Notes: generated by a model not told the origin, from the sequence alone. Positions 10,973 through 20,381 are shown, counted from the stretch's first letter. The stretch is DNA of 51,022 nt from Prasinococcaceae sp. CCMP 1430 (GCA_013416795.1 RQSC01000025.1:159469-210490); one strand, 5' to 3'. Program-made: numbers and translations.

Positions 10973-11546
10973 TCAGCTTCGCTGCGCCTCTGCACCACCC
11001 TCACTCACGCCCCACGGCAGCGCCGCGCGCTGTGGCCGCCCCGCCGGGCGCGGCAGGCGCCGCGCGCCTCCGGCGAGGCCGGGCCATGCTCTCCTTCGCG
11101 CCGCCGCGGCTCGCGCCGCGAGCGCGTCCGCGCATCACATCACAACGCACCGCGTGCCCGGGCGGCAGCGGCAGCGCGGGGAGGAGGAAGCCCCGCGACG
11201 CGGACGGGAGGAACGCGCGCCCCGCGAGCGGGAGGAACACGTGCGCGTGGACGCGCGGGCGGGACGCTCATCCCGCGTTCGACGCGCGCCGCTCCAACCA
11301 CCAAATCTTCGGCACGCAGCCCGGCACTGCTCGCCACCAGGGTTTACATATGTGTGCATTTCAATGCATTATGATACATGAATTCGCGCGCACGTATGTT
11401 TGGCGAGGTCAAATCTGCGTGCATCGCATTCGCATTTTTAACCTCAAAACCGGTGGAGTGTGGTTTGGGTTCAGAGAGAAGTGAACGCAGGGGCTCATCA
11501 GCCAGGAGCGCCGCCGCTTGCGGTCGGGGAACGCGCCGCCGCCTCA
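10973..11546. other. Spacer between the two orphan-family copies
   Basis: The spacer is GC-rich with Arg/Ala-coding frames on both strands that look like chance, plus an AT-rich patch at 11339-11460 containing AGGGTTTACATATG. No gene was recognised. Confidence 0.5.
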
Positions 11547-12158
11547 TCAGACCCGGGCAGCCATGGGGGGCTCCTGTGCGGGCGGGTCGATCTCGCGCGC
11601 GCCCGCGATGGGACGAGGCGCCTTGCGAAGGTCCTCGCGCGTGGTGATGGGCCGCTCGAAGACCGCGTAGGCGCGCCGCGCCGCCTCGGAGGGGAAGCTG
11701 TGCCGCTCGAGCTGCTCGATCAGAAACGCGAGCAGCGCCGGGCGGCCGGCAGCCCGGTACTTCTCGCGGTCCGTGCGGTACTGCACCACGATGGTCTGGT
11801 CCGAGAGCGAGGAGGTCGCTTTGATGACCATACCTACGCTTGTCCACGGCATGCACTCAGACGGCTTGCGCTCGAAGCGCTCGAGAGCCCTCTCGATCAT
11901 ATCAAGCACGCCCGGGTTCTCTGCGACGTGCTTGCCAAGCCCCGGCACTGCAAACGTGACCTCTTCCCCCTCAAACCAGCAGTCGTTCATGCCGACGTCC
12001 AGACAAAGCCACCGCGTCGGTCGCGGTCCGCGCGCATCGATGTGTCCGCACGAGTACAAACAGAGCCGGACGACGGGGTTGTTCGGCTCGCCGCGGGCAT
12101 CAACAGCGAACTCAACGCGAAGTGCGTCGGTGACACCACCGCGCTTCCGATCGCCCAT
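11547..12158 (-). CDS. Unrecognised protein, intact member of a local duplicate pair
   Basis: This is a single-exon frame of 203 residues from the ATG at 12158. I do not recognise the family. It contains a short Cys/His element (CLYSCGHIDARG), a conserved WFEGEEVTFAVPGL box, an amphipathic helix GVLDMIERALERFERK, a beta-rich stretch (MVIKATSSLSDQTIVVQYR) and a C-terminal helix-rich region RPALLAFLIEQLERHSF. The degraded copy 0.6-1.8 kb downstream preserves the same boxes, which suggests that these carry the function. The duplicate's extra cysteines (YCFCC) suggest a metal-binding finger that this copy has partly lost or that a missing upstream exon supplies. Confidence 0.5.
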   Translation of the reverse strand: MGDRKRGGVTDALRVEFAVDARGEPNNPVVRLCLYSCGHIDARGPRPTRWLCLDVGMNDCWFEGEEVTFAVPGLGKHVAENPGVLDMIERALERFERKPSECMPWTSVGMVIKATSSLSDQTIVVQYRTDREKYRAAGRPALLAFLIEQLERHSFPSEAARRAYAVFERPITTREDLRKAPRPIAGAREIDPPAQEPPMAARV

Positions 12159-12495
12159 GGATTGGACGACAAGAGGGAGACGGGCACCCGGCGCTTGCCG
12201 CTCTCGCCCCCTCCCCTTGTCCTCACGTCACAGTCGCGCCTTCCCTCCTCAAATACTCCTCATCCATGCGCGGGCATGCGCGCCCGCCCCGGCGCCCGCG
12301 CCGCGCGCGAGCCGCGCGCCCTGTGGCGCGTGCAGGGAATCTCATTCGTAAGCACGCTCATCCACGGCGTGCCAGCGCAGACGCATGCGCGCGCGTAGAC
12401 TTTGGCATGTGAAGGCGGTTTTATTAGTTGTGAGCCCTGAGCGCGAGGGGAAGGGGGGGGGTGGCAGAGGCCGCGCGGGCGGAGATGCGGCGCGT

Positions 12496-12546
<51 letters not shown>

Positions 12547-12612
12547 GTGCCGCGCTGTCGCGCCACCGCAGCCGCACGTTGTGGGCCGCACGTGCGCACG
12601 CGCGTTGCCCAC
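12159..12612. other. Spacer containing the poly-G tract
   Basis: Apart from the poly-G run nothing was recognised here. It is flanked by the start of the orphan gene and the end of the SWI/SNF gene, both on the minus strand. Confidence 0.5.
12496..12542. repeat. Poly-G homopolymer, 47 bases
   Basis: An uninterrupted run of G begins after GCGT and ends before TTAAG. Length at such runs is unreliable in most sequencing methods. Read as protein it gives only poly-glycine or poly-proline. Confidence 0.9.
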
Positions 12613-14748
12613 TCAGTCCACCTTGCGCCCCTCGGCCTGGACCTGCACGATACGAGCGAGCACGTCTTCGGCCCACGGCAGCTCATAAAACGGGGTGCGC
12701 TCCTTGACAGCTGCCTCGGCGTGCGCGTTGCTCACCCTGGCGAGCTGCCGCTTCTGGTCGATCACGGTTGCGCGCACGAAGTCCGCCGGTGCCTCCGCGA
12801 ACGCATCGAGGAACGCGCGTCGCCGTCGGTGTTCACTGATCTTCACGCAAAGCATGCGAATCTGCTCATCGTGGCGTTTCACCTCCTTGGAGTTGTCCGT
12901 GAGCGCGTTCACCAGCCCTGCGTTGCCAGAGCGCTTCTGCTCCGCTTCGGCATTGGATACCATGTCTACCTCGACGTCGAAGCACTGCTCAGGGCTGCGT
13001 CCAGAAGGCTCGTCGTCTCTGCCGCCAAGGGCAATGCGATGGTCGACGACGACGGGAGCTGCAGGCTCTAGCAGGGAGTCCAGCCTGTCGACTACTTCGG
13101 AGAAAGGCACGACGTCATTGTTGTCGTCAGGGTCGCCCTCTTTGAAGCTAGCGGCCCCGGCTTCACCGTGCGCCCGGCCTGGCGCATCGAAGCGCAAGAC
13201 AGCTCGCAGCTCAGCATTCAGCCTGACGTGATCGGGACGCTCCGCGTCCTGCAGCTCCTGGTGCTTGATGTACTGCCAGAGGGCCTGCAGCACACGGGGG
13301 CGTGTCTCGACTTGCGGGCCGAGCAGCGCGTGCAGAGCCGGCGACAGCTGGAATCGCGCCGGGCGAAAGGCCAAGTGAATGCGCACCCGCGCGTTGACCT
13401 CTGTTTCTCCAAGGCGGTGCAGCTCAAAGCCATCGACGGCCCTGTCCGCGGCTGCGCGAGACCACACCACGCTCCCCTCCTTTCCCGGATACTGCTGCTT
13501 GTCATCCAGCTCGATTTCCATTCTTTCGATAAATGCTGACAGCGTCGGGGCGGTTGCCGCAGCGTGAGCGGCAGCCGCGGCGGCCCTCGCGCCCGCCCCG
13601 GCTTTGTGCGAGACCCTCGCGGGTGCAGGGCGAGAGACCGGCCGACCGTTCTCCAGCAGGCAGCCCTCCACATGCAGCGTCCAGGCGGCGGGTGCGGCGG
13701 ACACGGCCGGCGACGGCGATTTGTCGCAGTTTTCGGCGTCAGCGGACTCGCCCGTGCGGCGCTGCCCCGTGTACGTGTTGAAGATGCGCAGCCTGAGCAC
13801 GTGCGCCTTGCGAGACGGTCGCAGGAGAGCTTCCGCGATGTGCGCCTTCACGTTGCATATCAACGCATCGAGCCGCCGATCGAGCGCGGCGAGCTCGCAG
13901 AAGAGCCGCGACTCCGGCACGAGGCTGAGCGAGGGGAGCTGCGCGCGCACCCTGGCGGCTGCAGCCGTGGCAGCAACGGCCCTCTTCTTGTACTTTTTCT
14001 TCGGCGGCGGCGCATTGCCACCGCCGCCGCCGCCCCCCGCGCCACTGCCCACCTGGCCAGCGGGACGCTTCTCCCCAGCCGCTGCCTTCTGTACTTTGTC
14101 GGTCGCCTTTTCCGCTTTTGCCGTCGCGGCGGTGGCGGCGCTGGCCACCACAGGCACGGCCGCCGCAGGCGCGGCCACCGTGGGCGCGGCAGCGCCGCCG
14201 GCTGCGGCGGCGTTAGGGCGCTGCGAAGCGTCCGCGCCGCCGCCAACCGCGGGCGTCTGCACGCCGGCAGAGGCGCCCGCCGCGGGATGCACGGCAGCGG
14301 CGGGGTGCCCCCCCAAGTGTATGCGCACTTTGTGCGGCTGCGGCTGCGGTTGCTGCGGCTGCGCCGCCTCCTGCCGCTGCTGCTGCTGGGGCTGCTGGGG
14401 CTGGGGCTGGGGCTGCTGGGGCTGAGGCTGTTGCGCGTCGCGCGCGGCGCGGGAGGCGCATGGGTCCAATCGCCGCTGGGGCCGGCCGCGGTCCCACGAA
14501 CAAAGTATCCGCCTGCGGACGCGGCCGCAATCAATCGATTGGCCAGGCCGGGCCGGCAGGCCGGGCCACGACGGCACCCGAGCGGCGCCAGCCAGCCAGC
14601 CAGCGAGCCATCCAATCCATCCATTCATCCATCCCGGGCCCTGGCCGGCGGGGCGTGGTCGCCCCGCGCGGATCAGTCGGAGATTGCGCGCAGCCGCAGA
14701 TTCCGCGGCCACCGGGCGGGGCGGAGCGGAAGATGAGCCCCAATCCAT
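12613..14748 (-). CDS. SWI/SNF complex 60-kDa subunit (BAF60/SMARCD/SWP73-like)
   Basis: This is an accessory subunit of SWI/SNF chromatin remodellers that links the complex to transcription factors. The conserved core runs from about 14060 to the stop codon. It has a basic KKKYKKR patch, a region with LRIFNTYT and WTLHVEGCLL, then a SWIB/MDM2 domain with NARVRIHLAFRPARFQLSP and VLQALWQYIKHQELQD, and a helical C-terminus with RRRRAFLDAFAEAPADF. This order is diagnostic for the family. The N-terminal part (about 230-330 residues) is low-complexity Gln/Pro and Ala. The assigned ATG at 14748 would also translate tetranucleotide repeats into a Trp/Gly-rich peptide. It is the best ATG available, but the true start may lie in another exon. 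The minus strand carries AGGGTTTA 115 nt upstream. Confidence 0.8.
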   Translation of the reverse strand: MDWGSSSAPPRPVAAESAAARNLRLIRAGRPRPAGQGPGWMNGWIGWLAGWLAGAARVPSWPGLPARPGQSIDCGRVRRRILCSWDRGRPQRRLDPCASRAARDAQQPQPQQPQPQPQQPQQQQRQEAAQPQQPQPQPHKVRIHLGGHPAAAVHPAAGASAGVQTPAVGGGADASQRPNAAAAGGAAAPTVAAPAAAVPVVASAATAATAKAEKATDKVQKAAAGEKRPAGQVGSGAGGGGGGGNAPPPKKKYKKRAVAATAAAARVRAQLPSLSLVPESRLFCELAALDRRLDALICNVKAHIAEALLRPSRKAHVLRLRIFNTYTGQRRTGESADAENCDKSPSPAVSAAPAAWTLHVEGCLLENGRPVSRPAPARVSHKAGAGARAAAAAAHAAATAPTLSAFIERMEIELDDKQQYPGKEGSVVWSRAAADRAVDGFELHRLGETEVNARVRIHLAFRPARFQLSPALHALLGPQVETRPRVLQALWQYIKHQELQDAERPDHVRLNAELRAVLRFDAPGRAHGEAGAASFKEGDPDDNNDVVPFSEVVDRLDSLLEPAAPVVVDHRIALGGRDDEPSGRSPEQCFDVEVDMVSNAEAEQKRSGNAGLVNALTDNSKEVKRHDEQIRMLCVKISEHRRRRAFLDAFAEAPADFVRATVIDQKRQLARVSNAHAEAAVKERTPFYELPWAEDVLARIVQVQAEGRKVD
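14588..14632. repeat. CCAGCCAGC and CCATCCAT tetranucleotide repeats
   Basis: Short runs of GCCA and then TCCA units fall within the extended 5' part of the SWP73 reading frame. Similar blocks occur near 3068, 24176, 45073 and 50578, always between or at the edges of genes. This argues that this part is not truly coding. Confidence 0.7.
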
Positions 14749-15128
14749 CGATGGAGCGAAGAGAGCAGAGCAGAGCAGAGATGAGATGGTCCAGTCCAGA
14801 TGTGAATTGACGAGAGATTCGGTCGAGATGAGATTCGAAAAGCGCCGATTGAGAGGACGCAGTAAACCCTCTTTTCGAGCGCGGGACGCACCCTTATTCG
14901 ACCGCGTGACCGCGCGATGCATGTAGAAAGGCGCAAGCATTGGTCGGCGACGCGCGGATTTGCATGCGATCTGATGGTGGCGCTCCGGTGTGAACCGCAA
15001 CCTCATCGTCGGCGGCGGCGCGGGCGCGGGCGCGAGGCGAGGGAGCGAGCGAGCGAGCGCGCGAGAGAGAGAGGCACACCGCGGGAGCACGGCGCGCGCG
15101 CACGCGCGGCGACCGAGCGCGGCACGCC
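14749..15128. other. Divergent promoter region, SWP73 and squalene synthase
   Basis: These 380 bases lie between two divergent start codons. They contain an AGAGCAGAGC run near 14762-14780, a minus-strand AGGGTTTA at 14863-14870, and a GAGCGAGC repeat just before the squalene synthase ATG. Confidence 0.5.
14863..14870 (-). promoter_or_regulatory. AGGGTTTA motif upstream of SWP73
   Basis: On the minus strand AGGGTTTACT lies 115 nt before the assigned ATG. The same ten bases occur upstream of the F-box gene, and AGGGTTT occurs upstream of RAD51. It resembles the plant telo-box (AAACCCTA on the other strand). Confidence 0.4.
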
Positions 15129-16845
15129 ATGGGGGTCGTCGGCAAGGCGTGCGATCTCCTCTCGCGACCGGACGAGGCCGTCGCGCTCGCGCGCGCGTAT
15201 GCGCTCTCCAAGCGCGCCAAGGCCGCCGCCAAGTCGGACGACCCGGACGTCGCGTTCTGCTACGGCATGCTCAACCGCGTGAGCCGCTCGTTCGCGATGG
15301 TCATACAGCAGCTGTCGCCGGAGCTGCGCACGCCCGTCTGCGTGTTCTACCTGGTACGTACGCAGGGGACGGAAGGGGGGAGGAAGGAGGGCGAGGGGGG
15401 GCAGCGCATGCGCGCGCGTCTGCTCCGTGGTGATGGCAATCGCGGCGGTTGATGGCGGGGGGGGCGGCCGGAGGGCGAGGGCGCGCGTCCGCGCCGAGCG
15501 CGCCGATCTCGCGCCAACCCGTGCCAATTCGAATCGGCGGCTGACGGGTGTGCTCACGCGCCGCCGCCGACGCCGACGCCGCCGACGCCGTCGATGCGCC
15601 GCACTCGCCGCCGCCCCGAAACCCGATTGCCCCCGTCTGCCCACGCTATGCCCCTCGATCGCTCGCGCGTAGGTGCTGCGTGCGCTCGACACTGTCGAGG
15701 ACGACATGGCCATCCCCAACGACGTGAAGGTCCCCGAGCTGCTTGCGTTCCACGAGAAGTGCACGGACGAGTCCTTCACGATGTCGTGCGGCGAAAAGGA
15801 CTACAAGGAGCTCATGGAGCGGTACCCGTGCGTGGTGCGCGTGTTCAAGGCGCTCAAGCCGCACTACCAGGCGGTGATCAAGGACATCTGCAAGCGCATG
15901 GGAGAGGGCATGGCCGAGTTCGCCGTCAAAGACGGCGACGTGCCCTCGATCGCCGAGTACGACGAGTACTGCCACTACGTGGCCGGGCTGGTGGGCATCG
16001 GCCTGAGCGACCTGTTCAGCGCCTCGGGCCTGGAGGACGGCGAGGTGGCCAAGCGCACCCAGCTGGCCAACTCGATGGGGCTCTTCCTACAGAAAACCAA
16101 CATCATCCGCGACTACCTGGAGGACATCGAGGAGGAGCCGCGCCCGCGCATGTGGTGGCCAAAGGAGGTGTGGGGCGAGTACGCCGACGGCAGCCTGGAG
16201 GAGTTCAAGCTCGCCGAGCGGCCGCAAAACGAGGACAAAGCGGTGGCGGCGCTCAACCACATGATCATGGACGCGCTGAGGCACGCGCCCGACGCGCTCG
16301 AATACATGGGTCAGCTGCGCGATGCCAGCGTGTTCCGCTTCTGCGCGATCCCGCAGGTGATGGCCGCGGGCACGCTCGCGCTGTGCTTCAACAACGCGCA
16401 GGTGTTCAGGGGCGTGGTCAAGATGCGCCGCGGCGCGACCTCGAAGCTCATGCTGGAGCAACGCACGCTGGCGGACGTCTGCCGCGCATTCAACCGCTCC
16501 ATGGCGGACATCGCCGCGAAGGTCGACGTCAAGGCGCCCAACGCGCAGGAGATCCTGGCGGCTGTGGAGAAGGTGGAGGCCGCCTGCGATAAGCGCCTGA
16601 AGGAGGCCGGCGCGGACAGCGCGCGGAGGGATGACGACGAGCCGTCACCGGTGTGGGCACGCGTGCTGCTGTGGCTGCTCTTCGCGGGCTACGCCGCCTA
16701 CGCCTTCGGCCTCGCCGGCGTGCGCAGCGATGGCGTCGTCAGTGGCAGCCTCGCCATCGACAATGCGCAGAAGCTCTTCGCGGTGGTGTGCATGGGCATC
16801 ATCACGGTGGTGGCCTTCGTAGGGGACGGCAAGCTGCTTGCGTGA
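15129..16845 (+). CDS. Squalene synthase
   Basis: The enzyme joins two farnesyl diphosphates into presqualene diphosphate and reduces it with NADPH to squalene, the first committed step to sterols, at the ER membrane. Exons are 15129-15353 and 15673-16845 (phase 0 intron of 319 nt), giving 465 residues. The first Asp-rich site is DTVEDD (residues 80-85) and the second is DYLED near residue 222, followed by PRMWWPKEVW. CYGMLNRVSRSF near the start and FCAIPQVMA are typical of the family. Two hydrophobic C-terminal segments near 404-425 and 445-461 anchor it to the membrane. The intron contains a GCC/GAC-rich repeat. The start is the first ATG and fits the family's N-terminus. Confidence 0.95.
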
Positions 16846-17052
16846 GCATGCGTACGTAAGACCAAACGAAATGCGACCTCCGTCACGGCCTCGCGCGCGC
16901 GCCAGCCGCCGCGCCGCTGTCGCTGCCCTCGCAAGCGGCCTGCGCATGTGCCCCGCAGTGCGCCATTTCGAGAGGGCAAGAACATATTGTACAACAAGGA
17001 GCGCAAGCAACGTGACGGGGGAGAGGAGAAAGAGGGGGCTGACGGGCAGCAG

Positions 17053-18093
17053 TCACACGAACGCGATCCACTCCTCGCGATGGTCGATCCTCGGCTCAGA
17101 GCGTGCCGCGTCGTGGCCGACGGGGAAGTGCGCCCACGCGCTCATGCAGCACGTCCGCCGTGCATCCGACAGGCCGGCTTGCAAGTCGATGCCGAAACCG
17201 AATCTGCCAGCGCTGCCGTCCCTCGCCGCGGGCGCGCACGCCCAGCACGGCGCGGACGGGATGAGCTGGTCACCTCCGAGCACGCATAGGCCGCGGCTCC
17301 TCGCTTTCAAGAGCTTTGGTCGGGGATATCCATAGATGATGGGGCGCAGGGTACCCTCGCCGCAGCGTGGGCAACGCTGAGCCAGCTCGCGCTCGAAGCA
17401 CTCGCGGAAGGCGGCGAGCGCGAGCGCGCGAGGCCCCTCTGTCCTCGGGCTCGTACCCTCGCTGGCCGGAACCGCGCCATTCGCGTGCACAGGTCCGGCC
17501 GGATGCAGCTCCGGCGACGCACCGAATCGCCGCGCGAAGTGGGCCAGCCACACGGCGTCAGACCGAGCAGCATCGCGCCACGCGCGGCACACCTCGGCGG
17601 CGAGGAGCGCGTCCTCGAAGTGCTCCATCGATGCCACGATGGCGCTCACGCACGCCGCCGGGAGCGAACCAACATCAATTGACTCTGGCGGCGCCGATGC
17701 CGCTGCGGCGTCAGCCCCAACGCCGTAGCTCCCACCACCCGCGCCGCCGCCGCCGTCCGTCGGCCTCGACGCTCGGCGCGGCATCCAGTGCGGCACGCCT
17801 CCCGCGTCCGCGCACCGCTCGACTTCGTCGCGCAGGTACGTGTTGACGCCCCACGCCACGTTGCGCTGCGCGGAGGTGGGCGCGCCGATGTACCTGCTGA
17901 GCGCCTGGGCGTCAGCGCGCGGCCCCGCTCGCCGCAAGCCCGCGGCGAGCGCCTCGGCGAGCAGCTCCTGCGCGGCCTCCGATGCAGGATCGCGGCTGTG
18001 CATGACGGTGCACGCCGCGACCCCGTCGCGCCACCCCCTGGCCCGCCCGTCGCCCGCGCCCGCCACGCGCCCCAACCGCGCTGTGTGTGGCAT
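17053..18093 (-). CDS. F-box protein with C-terminal zinc-ribbon-like domain
   Basis: This is a predicted substrate adaptor of an SCF ubiquitin ligase. It is one exon of 346 residues from the ATG at 18093; an ATG 42 codons upstream is less likely. The N-terminal 150 residues are Ala/Gly-rich. An F-box-like helix set follows: LPAACVSAIVASMEHFEDALLAAEVCRAWRDAARSD in two parts. The C-terminus has RCPRCGEGTLRPIIYGYP, then CVLGGDQL and a second CxxC (CWAC). That CPxCG...PIIYGYP plus LGG plus CxxC pattern matches small bacterial zinc-ribbon proteins as I remember them. The fusion is unusual, and the ribbon may recognise the substrate. It converges on squalene synthase with 207 nt between stops. Confidence 0.65.
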   Translation of the reverse strand: MPHTARLGRVAGAGDGRARGWRDGVAACTVMHSRDPASEAAQELLAEALAAGLRRAGPRADAQALSRYIGAPTSAQRNVAWGVNTYLRDEVERCADAGGVPHWMPRRASRPTDGGGGAGGGSYGVGADAAAASAPPESIDVGSLPAACVSAIVASMEHFEDALLAAEVCRAWRDAARSDAVWLAHFARRFGASPELHPAGPVHANGAVPASEGTSPRTEGPRALALAAFRECFERELAQRCPRCGEGTLRPIIYGYPRPKLLKARSRGLCVLGGDQLIPSAPCWACAPAARDGSAGRFGFGIDLQAGLSDARRTCCMSAWAHFPVGHDAARSEPRIDHREEWIAFV

Positions 18094-18188
18094 GCCTCCA
18101 CCGTGAAGGGGGGAGGTCCGCGCGGGTGTTAGGGTAGAACCCAAATACCCCACAGGGTTGTGCAATATGTAGCGTAAAGAGAAAAGAG

Positions 18189-18196
18189 TAAACCCT
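18189..18196 (-). promoter_or_regulatory. AGGGTTTA motif upstream of the F-box gene
   Basis: The minus strand reads TAGGGTTTACTC about 96 nt before the ATG, inside an AT-richer patch (18120-18200) that is distinctive in this GC-rich DNA. The position and orientation match those at SWP73 and RAD51. Confidence 0.45.
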
Positions 18197-18331
18197 ATTG
18201 AACGCTGCGGCCAGTTCATTCGCGCATGCCGAGGCCAGAGGCACGACGGGGAGAGGAGTGTGAGGGTGGGGTGGGTAGAGGGTTGGCGCCGCCGCGCGGG
18301 GCGCCGGTGGGGGGGGGGGACGCCCGCGTGC

Positions 18332-18790
18332 TCACAGAGTGGCGAGCCCCTCCTCGTCGCGGAAGTTGGTGAAGCGGTTGGCCATCTGCCGCCGCCGGCG
18401 CTCTCGCGAGCGCCGCATGCACGCGTACGCGACGTACACGGACGCGCCGATGGCGAGCAGGACTGCGGCCACGAGCGCCGAGTACAGCAGCACCGAGCTG
18501 TCCGTGTCTGTGGAGGCGTCCTTCGGGTCCGACGGTGGGGGCGGCGATGGAGCGGGCGGCGCAGACGGTGTGGAATTTGCAGGCGGTGAGGGCGTCTCGG
18601 GCGGTGAGGGTGGCGTCGAAGGTGAAGGAGGTGTTAGGGGAGGAGGCGGCTGCGCTGGCGGCGCCGTCGTGTTGGGGGCTGGCGCGGGCGCGGCCGCCGC
18701 GCCCGCTCCGCTGCCCGCCACCCCACCTCGCCGGCGCTGCGCGGCGGTGGCGTCGGCATCGGAGGCCGAGGCGGCGGCGGCGTGCGGTGG
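18332..18790 (-). CDS. 3' exon of a proline-rich single-pass membrane protein
   Basis: The minus frame gives a Pro/Ser-rich stretch resembling algal hydroxyproline-rich wall proteins. A clear membrane segment follows (SSVLLYSALVAAVLLAIGAS and on), then a strongly basic RRSRERRRR and a tail ending DEEGLATL. Topology fits a wall- or surface-anchored protein with a short cytoplasmic end. No ATG is available nearby in this frame: the only upstream one is at 19120, opposite the SET domain, so upstream exons are needed. The upper boundary given here is where composition changes, not a mapped splice site. The region is antisense to the 5' part of the SET gene, and only one of the two readings may be real here. 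Confidence 0.45.
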   Translation of the reverse strand, partial: PPHAAAASASDADATAAQRRRGGVAGSGAGAAAAPAPAPNTTAPPAQPPPPLTPPSPSTPPSPPETPSPPANSTPSAPPAPSPPPPSDPKDASTDTDSSVLLYSALVAAVLLAIGASVYVAYACMRRSRERRRRQMANRFTNFRDEEGLATL

Positions 18791-20216
18791 TGGTGATACC
18801 GCCGAGGAGCTCGCCCTGTGGCTGCACCGCGACGGCGCGGAGGGCGCCGCGGGCGAGGCGCAGCGCGTGGCGATGAGCGAGTGTGCACCCGCGACCGGCG
18901 CGCGCGGGCTTGTGACGACCGTCGCGGCACGGAGCGGCGATGTTCTACTGCGTGTGCCGCTGGCAATGTGCCTGACTGACCTGCAGCCGTGTGATTCGTG
19001 CCCCGACGGCGCGCCGTGGTCGGTGCGCGTGGCGGCGCGGCTGCTCGAGGAGCGCGCCAAGGGCGACGCTAGCGCGTACGCGCCGTTCATCGCGTCGCTG
19101 CCGTGGGGCAGGGTCACCACGCCGCTGCAGATGGGCTGGGACGATACGCAGGCGATCCAGTGGGCGCACGTGCGGCAGGAGCTTTACGAGCTGGATTGGC
19201 TCTTGAATCACTGGTACGAGGAGTATCGGCAGAGAAATGACGCCGCAGAGGATGGCAAGGCGACGCCAGCGACGCCCGTGCCCGCGCTGCTGGGCGACTT
19301 CGAGGCAGCGCTCACGCTGGTGCACTCGCGCACGTTCCTGGCGTGCGTTGAGGAGGGCGGCAGCAATGCGTCGCCGTGGTTCGCGCGCGTGCTCGTCCCT
19401 TTGGGCGACATGATAAACCACGACGGCGTGGCGCACAACACCGCGTGGACGTACGAGGATGACGGCCTCGCGGGCAAGGCGATGGTGTTCAGGGCGACGA
19501 GGGACCTGCTCGCGGGGGAGGAAATACTCGCAGACTACGGTCACCAGTGTATCGACGACCTCTTCACGTACTATGGCTTTGTGCCGCGCGGCGCGCCAGC
19601 CGACGCCGCGCCTCTCTTCGGCGCGCCCATTGAGGCGCTCGAGTGGTGGCTGTTTGCGCGCGGGCAGGAGGAGAACGAGGCGGCGCTCGAGCGCGCGAAC
19701 GCGCTGCTGGCGTGGATGGAGGGGGGCGGCCACGATGCGGCCGCGGACGTCGCTCGCAGCGGCCAGGACACCGCCGCGGGGGGCGGTAAGGACGCGACGA
19801 AGGGGCTCAGAGTGCACATCGGTGGCAGCGTCGACCAGCAGCTGCTCGAGGCCTTCGTGGCTCTCGAGCTCGCTTGCGATGCCGGGCCGGGCGAGGCCGC
19901 GTCGGAGGCCGAGGTCAGCAAAGCGCTGCTAGGTGAGGCGCATGCGATGGTGAAGCGCAGGTGCAGGGAGCTCCTGCAGGCCGCGCCCTCTTCGCTTCGG
20001 GAAGACCTCGCGGCGCTCGGCGAAGGGCCGCAGGGCGTCAACTCGGCGTGCGCGTTTGCGGACGAGGCCGAGCTGCCTGTCGAGGCGGGGGCCACCAAGC
20101 TGCCGCAGGAGGCGCGCGAGGCCCTGTCTGCCGCGGAGGAGAGTGTCGCCCGGCTCAACGCGGCGAAGAAGATCGTACTGTGCGAGGTGCTCGCCAACGC
20201 CGAGATCGCACTCTAG
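18450..20216 (+). CDS. SET-domain protein methyltransferase, Rubisco LSMT/SETD-like
   Basis: This is a lysine (or histidine) methyltransferase of the split-SET class related to plastid Rubisco large-subunit methyltransferase. The domain begins near 18793 with ELALWLHRDGAE, followed by GARGLVTTVAARSGDVLLRV. The cofactor-binding core has PLGDMINHD and ILADYGHQCIDDLFTYYGFV. A helical C-terminal domain typical of LSMT substrate binding follows. The stop codon is at 20216. The start is uncertain: the ATG at 18450 opens an Ala/Ser-rich leader that might be a plastid transit peptide, but that leader is antisense to a convincing membrane-protein exon. An upstream exon may supply the true start. It converges on the ATPase-NicO gene with 165 nt between stops. 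Confidence 0.78.
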   Translation: MASRTAATSAEYSSTELSVSVEASFGSDGGGGDGAGGADGVEFAGGEGVSGGEGGVEGEGGVRGGGGCAGGAVVLGAGAGAAAAPAPLPATPPRRRCAAVASASEAEAAAACGGGDTAEELALWLHRDGAEGAAGEAQRVAMSECAPATGARGLVTTVAARSGDVLLRVPLAMCLTDLQPCDSCPDGAPWSVRVAARLLEERAKGDASAYAPFIASLPWGRVTTPLQMGWDDTQAIQWAHVRQELYELDWLLNHWYEEYRQRNDAAEDGKATPATPVPALLGDFEAALTLVHSRTFLACVEEGGSNASPWFARVLVPLGDMINHDGVAHNTAWTYEDDGLAGKAMVFRATRDLLAGEEILADYGHQCIDDLFTYYGFVPRGAPADAAPLFGAPIEALEWWLFARGQEENEAALERANALLAWMEGGGHDAAADVARSGQDTAAGGGKDATKGLRVHIGGSVDQQLLEAFVALELACDAGPGEAASEAEVSKALLGEAHAMVKRRCRELLQAAPSSLREDLAALGEGPQGVNSACAFADEAELPVEAGATKLPQEAREALSAAEESVARLNAAKKIVLCEVLANAEIAL

Positions 20217-20381
20217 CCACTCTCCTGCGCATCCAACGCAACGTTGCCACAGGCACATGCAATACGTGGATGGCTTCTCAACGCACTCAGCAGAGGCCAT
20301 CAAATCGCGGCTGCGGCGCCAGCAGAGTGTAATAATGTCGCAAGTCCGGGTGCCGCAGTGCATTACAGCAACAAAAATGCA

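Noticed and set aside
12461-12688. Poly-glycine/poly-proline frames through the G run
   Set aside because: They are a product of the homopolymer, with no conserved flanks.
18181-18200. AGGGTTTA as telomeric repeat
   Set aside because: Only single copies occur, scattered before genes. There is no tandem array, so this is not a telomere.
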